The notes below the pieces were generated by a model that was not told the origin of the DNA, made no database searches, and saw only the letters and a program-made list of their open reading frames with translations. This document shows positions 5,373-6,572 of a DNA stretch of 6,572 bases, piece after piece (positions within the stretch are counted from its first letter, which is position 1; the number at the start of each line of letters is the position of its first letter). The translations under genes and the position numbers were made by a program. Source of the DNA: Candidatus Rifleibacteriota bacterium. Lineage in GTDB: Bacteria; Riflebacteria; Ozemobacteria; Ozemobacterales; Ozemobacteraceae. The stretch covers positions 1 through 6,572 of the forward strand of contig JAFXRA010000283.1 of the NCBI GenBank assembly GCA_017526725.1, written 5' to 3'.

Positions 5373-6180
5373 TACTCTAAGTTTAAAAATACAAAATTAT
5401 TTTATATATTTTGTTCTTAGTGTTTTTATTCAATTTGGCATAGGTGCATCTATTTGGAATCTTTGCAGCAGTATAAATACTGATAAGGCAGAGAAAAAAC
5501 TTAACGTTTCTCTGATACTTCCTGTTGAAGAACAAATTCAGCCTGAAATCAACAAAGAAGTTTTACAGAAGCCTGAAATAGATGAGAGTGAAATAAAGCC
5601 TATTGAGATGACGCTAGATGAGATTCTTCCGGTAGATCCATTTGAACAGCCAAGAATAATGGAAATACCTGAAATTCCTAAAGAAAAGCCGCTTCCCAAG
5701 AAGAAGAAGAAAGTAATCAGGAAAGAAGCTCCTAAAATTGTAGACCCCCAAAAAATAGAAAAACCAGTTTTTGAACAGCCAAGAACAGAAGTAGTTATGC
5801 CTGTAGAGTCGGTAAGCATTCAGGCTCCAATTCCTGTAAAAGAAAAGAAGCAGACTCCAGCTGTTGTTTCAAAACCTGTTTTAACTAAGGCTCAAATTGA
5901 CGAAAACTCAAAATATTTAGCCAAAGTTATGAAAGTATTCGAGAAGAATAAAGTTTATCCATCTTCAGCAAGAAGAAGTTATAAAGAAGGAAGGATAATA
6001 GTTTCTTTTTGTATTGATGAAAACGGCAGAACAAGTAAGGTAAAAGCAAAAACAGCTGAACCAAAAGTTCTCGCTGAGGCCGCTGAAGACCTGGTAAGAA
6101 AATCGGTGCTCCCTTTTCCTCCTAAACATTGGGATTTTTCAGCAAAAGTTGAGCTTCCTATTACTTATAAACTTAGATGA
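5362..6180 (+). CDS. tonB: TonB-family energy transducer
   Basis: The 272-residue protein has one N-terminal transmembrane anchor (about 12-31) and a long periplasmic linker rich in Pro, Glu and Lys (about 50-175). It ends in a TonB C-terminal domain (about 183-272) with YPSSARRSYKEGRIIVSF and the IDENGRTSKV turn. That domain contacts the TonB box of outer-membrane transporters in known systems. The linker contains PKKKKK and two FEQPR motifs (94-98 and 137-141), each encoded by the same 16 bases. The anchor lacks a clear copy of the E. coli SxxxH motif needed for coupling; the closest polar residues are S20 and Q24. The gene overlaps exbD by 11 bases, which fixes the ATG at 5362. TonB-dependent receptors are not in the window, so the substrate is unknown. 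Loss of a Tol-type partner cannot be judged here. Confidence 0.9.
   Translation: MNNNTLSLKIQNYFIYFVLSVFIQFGIGASIWNLCSSINTDKAEKKLNVSLILPVEEQIQPEINKEVLQKPEIDESEIKPIEMTLDEILPVDPFEQPRIMEIPEIPKEKPLPKKKKKVIRKEAPKIVDPQKIEKPVFEQPRTEVVMPVESVSIQAPIPVKEKKQTPAVVSKPVLTKAQIDENSKYLAKVMKVFEKNKVYPSSARRSYKEGRIIVSFCIDENGRTSKVKAKTAEPKVLAEAAEDLVRKSVLPFPPKHWDFSAKVELPITYKLR
5641..5785 (+). repeat. 16-bp direct repeat inside tonB
   Basis: TTTGAACAGCCAAGAA occurs at 5641-5656 and again at 5770-5785, both in frame and both encoding FEQPR. It suggests duplication within the linker, where length and sequence are loosely constrained. Confidence 0.7.
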
Positions 6181-6300
6181 CAGCCAAACTTCTTTTGGCT
6201 CAACTCTAACCGCGTTAACAAATCGATTAATTCGACGTGCAAAATGGCGGCCAGTTGCTTGCTCAACCTTATTAATGTGATACGCTTCGCTGTGGGACAC
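6139..6300 (-). CDS. Doubtful small minus-strand frame (possible gene fragment)
   Basis: From a possible GTG at 6300 this frame runs to a TGA at 6139-6141, about 53 codons; the frame is open upstream to 6351 but has no ATG. Its middle reads EQATGRHFARRINRFVNAV then RVEPKEVWLSSK, an Arg-rich sequence that looks like real protein rather than noise. I cannot assign it to a family. Its first part is the 15-bp tandem repeat read as five-residue units (HSETS, HNEVS, HSEAY). Its end runs into the 3' end of tonB on the other strand. No ribosome site is seen. It may be the relic of a gene or part of a dispersed repeat. Confidence 0.2.
   Translation of the reverse strand: MSHSEAYHINKVEQATGRHFARRINRFVNAVRVEPKEVWLSSKFISNRKLNFC
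6182..6200 (+). terminator. Hairpin right after the tonB stop (weak or not a terminator)
   Basis: AGCCAAA (6182-6188) pairs with TTTGGCT (6194-6200) around CTTCT, two bases past the stop codon. No T-run follows, so it is a poor intrinsic terminator. It may protect the 3' end of the exbB-exbD-tonB mRNA. Confidence 0.4.
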
Positions 6301-6326
6301 TTCGTTGTGGGACGTTTCACTGTGGT
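6282..6326. repeat. Three-unit 15-bp tandem repeat
   Basis: The units are ACGCTTCGCTGTGGG (6282-6296), ACACTTCGTTGTGGG (6297-6311) and ACGTTTCACTGTGGT (6312-6326). They differ at two to four positions from one another. A unit of 15 is divisible by three, so any frame through it stays open by repetition. Confidence 0.85.
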
Positions 6327-6337
6327 AATTGTTTATT

Positions 6338-6431
6338 ATTGTTCGAAGAGTTCAAGGTTCGAATGGTTCGAATTGTTTAGATTACTAATTTTAGTTTTAA
6401 CAATTCGAACGACTTGAACAATTAGAACAAT
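6338..6431. repeat. TTCGAA-rich long imperfect inverted repeat
   Basis: GTTCGAATTGTT (6366-6377) and AACAATTCGAAC (6399-6410) are perfect 12-bp inverted copies. Further out, GTTCAAG (6350-6356) pairs with CTTGAAC (6413-6419) and ATTGTTC (6338-6344) with GAACAAT (6425-6431). The left arm holds an extra GTTCGAATG (6357-6365), a tandem copy of the adjoining GTTCGAATT. It could form a cruciform or a long RNA hairpin. Confidence 0.75.
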
Positions 6432-6440
6432 TATCTAACC

Positions 6441-6469
6441 TTGATTTTATTCGTAGTTGTTTATAAAAT
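6441..6469 (+). promoter_or_regulatory. Possible promoter upstream of the final terminator
   Basis: TTGATT (6441-6446), a 17-base spacer and TAAAAT (6464-6469) match sigma70 boxes at four and five of six bases. A transcript from about 6476 would meet the terminator near 6550, making an RNA of about 75 bases. In such AT-rich DNA this can arise by chance. Confidence 0.3.
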
Positions 6470-6517
6470 ATTAATATGACCTGACTTTGGTATCCAGCTA
6501 TAAAAAATGGTGCGAAT

Positions 6518-6551
6518 AAAAAAAAGACTGCAATAAAAGCAGTCTTTTTTT
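6518..6551. terminator. Intrinsic terminator, likely bidirectional
   Basis: AAAAAAAAGACTGC (6518-6531) pairs with GCAGTCTTTTTTT (6539-6551) around AATAAAA. The T-run on one side and A-run on the other allow use on both strands. It could end read-through from tonB, a minus-strand gene beyond the edge, or a short RNA from the promoter at 6441. Its stem core AAGACTGC also occurs in the terminator after the M23 gene. Confidence 0.85.
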
Positions 6552-6572
6552 ATAGAAATATTATATTTTAGC

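Larger units (their letters stand above)
6181..6572. other. Gene-poor 3' region with several repeat types
   Basis: These 392 bases after tonB contain no confident gene. In order they hold a short hairpin, a less AT-rich stretch with the doubtful minus-strand frame, a three-unit 15-bp tandem repeat, a TTCGAA-rich inverted repeat, a possible promoter and an intrinsic terminator. A gene beyond the right edge could use the terminator from either side. Confidence 0.6.

Noticed and set aside
5538..5819. Minus-strand ORF of 93 codons within tonB
   Set aside because: It mirrors the Pro/Glu/Lys-rich linker and reads as Ser/Gly/Ile repeats; tonB is well supported in the other frame.
6350..6380. tRNA-like GGTTCGAAT motif
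   Set aside because: It resembles a T-loop, but no acceptor stem, D-arm or anticodon arm can be placed; the motif comes from the TTCGAA repeats.
1..6572. Defence system, prophage or other new multi-gene system
   Set aside because: All confident genes are housekeeping or envelope functions. There is no integrase, transposase, nuclease or toxin-antitoxin pair; mazG here is next to aroK, not mazEF.

Overview
The window reads as an ordinary stretch of chromosome from an AT-rich bacterium with two membranes. The TonB/ExbB/ExbD set and a predicted lipoprotein point to a Gram-negative envelope. A NifU-type Fe-S scaffold with a [2Fe-2S] ferredoxin-like domain is common in anaerobes and microaerophiles. 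Shine-Dalgarno sequences are weak or absent before several genes, clear only before nifU and passable before mazG. I cannot name the phylum with confidence.

Layout. Positions 1-510 (minus) hold the first 170 codons of nifU, cut by the window edge. It is divergent from an exported M23 metallopeptidase gene (667-1383, plus). The spacer carries two sigma70-like promoters in mirror image, with a 10-bp inverted repeat over both -35 boxes. The peptidase gene ends at a strong intrinsic terminator. An AT-rich gap of about 640 bp (1384-2025) follows, with palindromes, a less AT-rich patch and one doubtful 34-codon ORF. A hypothetical membrane/lipoprotein gene (2026-2541, minus) is divergent from an aroK-mazG pair (2611-3955, plus), whose two genes are one base apart. 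Between mazG and the next operon (3956-4343) lies a repeat cluster: a long hairpin and three degenerate copies of an AGCT-rich unit. Then comes a compact exbB-exbD-tonB operon (4344-6180, plus). The last 390 bases have no confident gene. They hold a hairpin after the tonB stop, a three-unit 15-bp tandem repeat, a TTCGAA-rich inverted repeat, a possible promoter and an intrinsic terminator.

How the genes work together. ExbB and ExbD should form the proton-driven inner-membrane motor that powers TonB for outer-membrane transport or a related Tol-like job. The M23 enzyme probably trims peptidoglycan in the same periplasm. AroK serves aromatic amino-acid synthesis and MazG hydrolyses nucleoside triphosphates; their pairing looks like co-transcription rather than a shared pathway. 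NifU builds Fe-S clusters.

No new multi-gene system is visible. The most unusual material is non-coding: the mirror-image nifU/M23 promoters and the repeat families after mazG and tonB.
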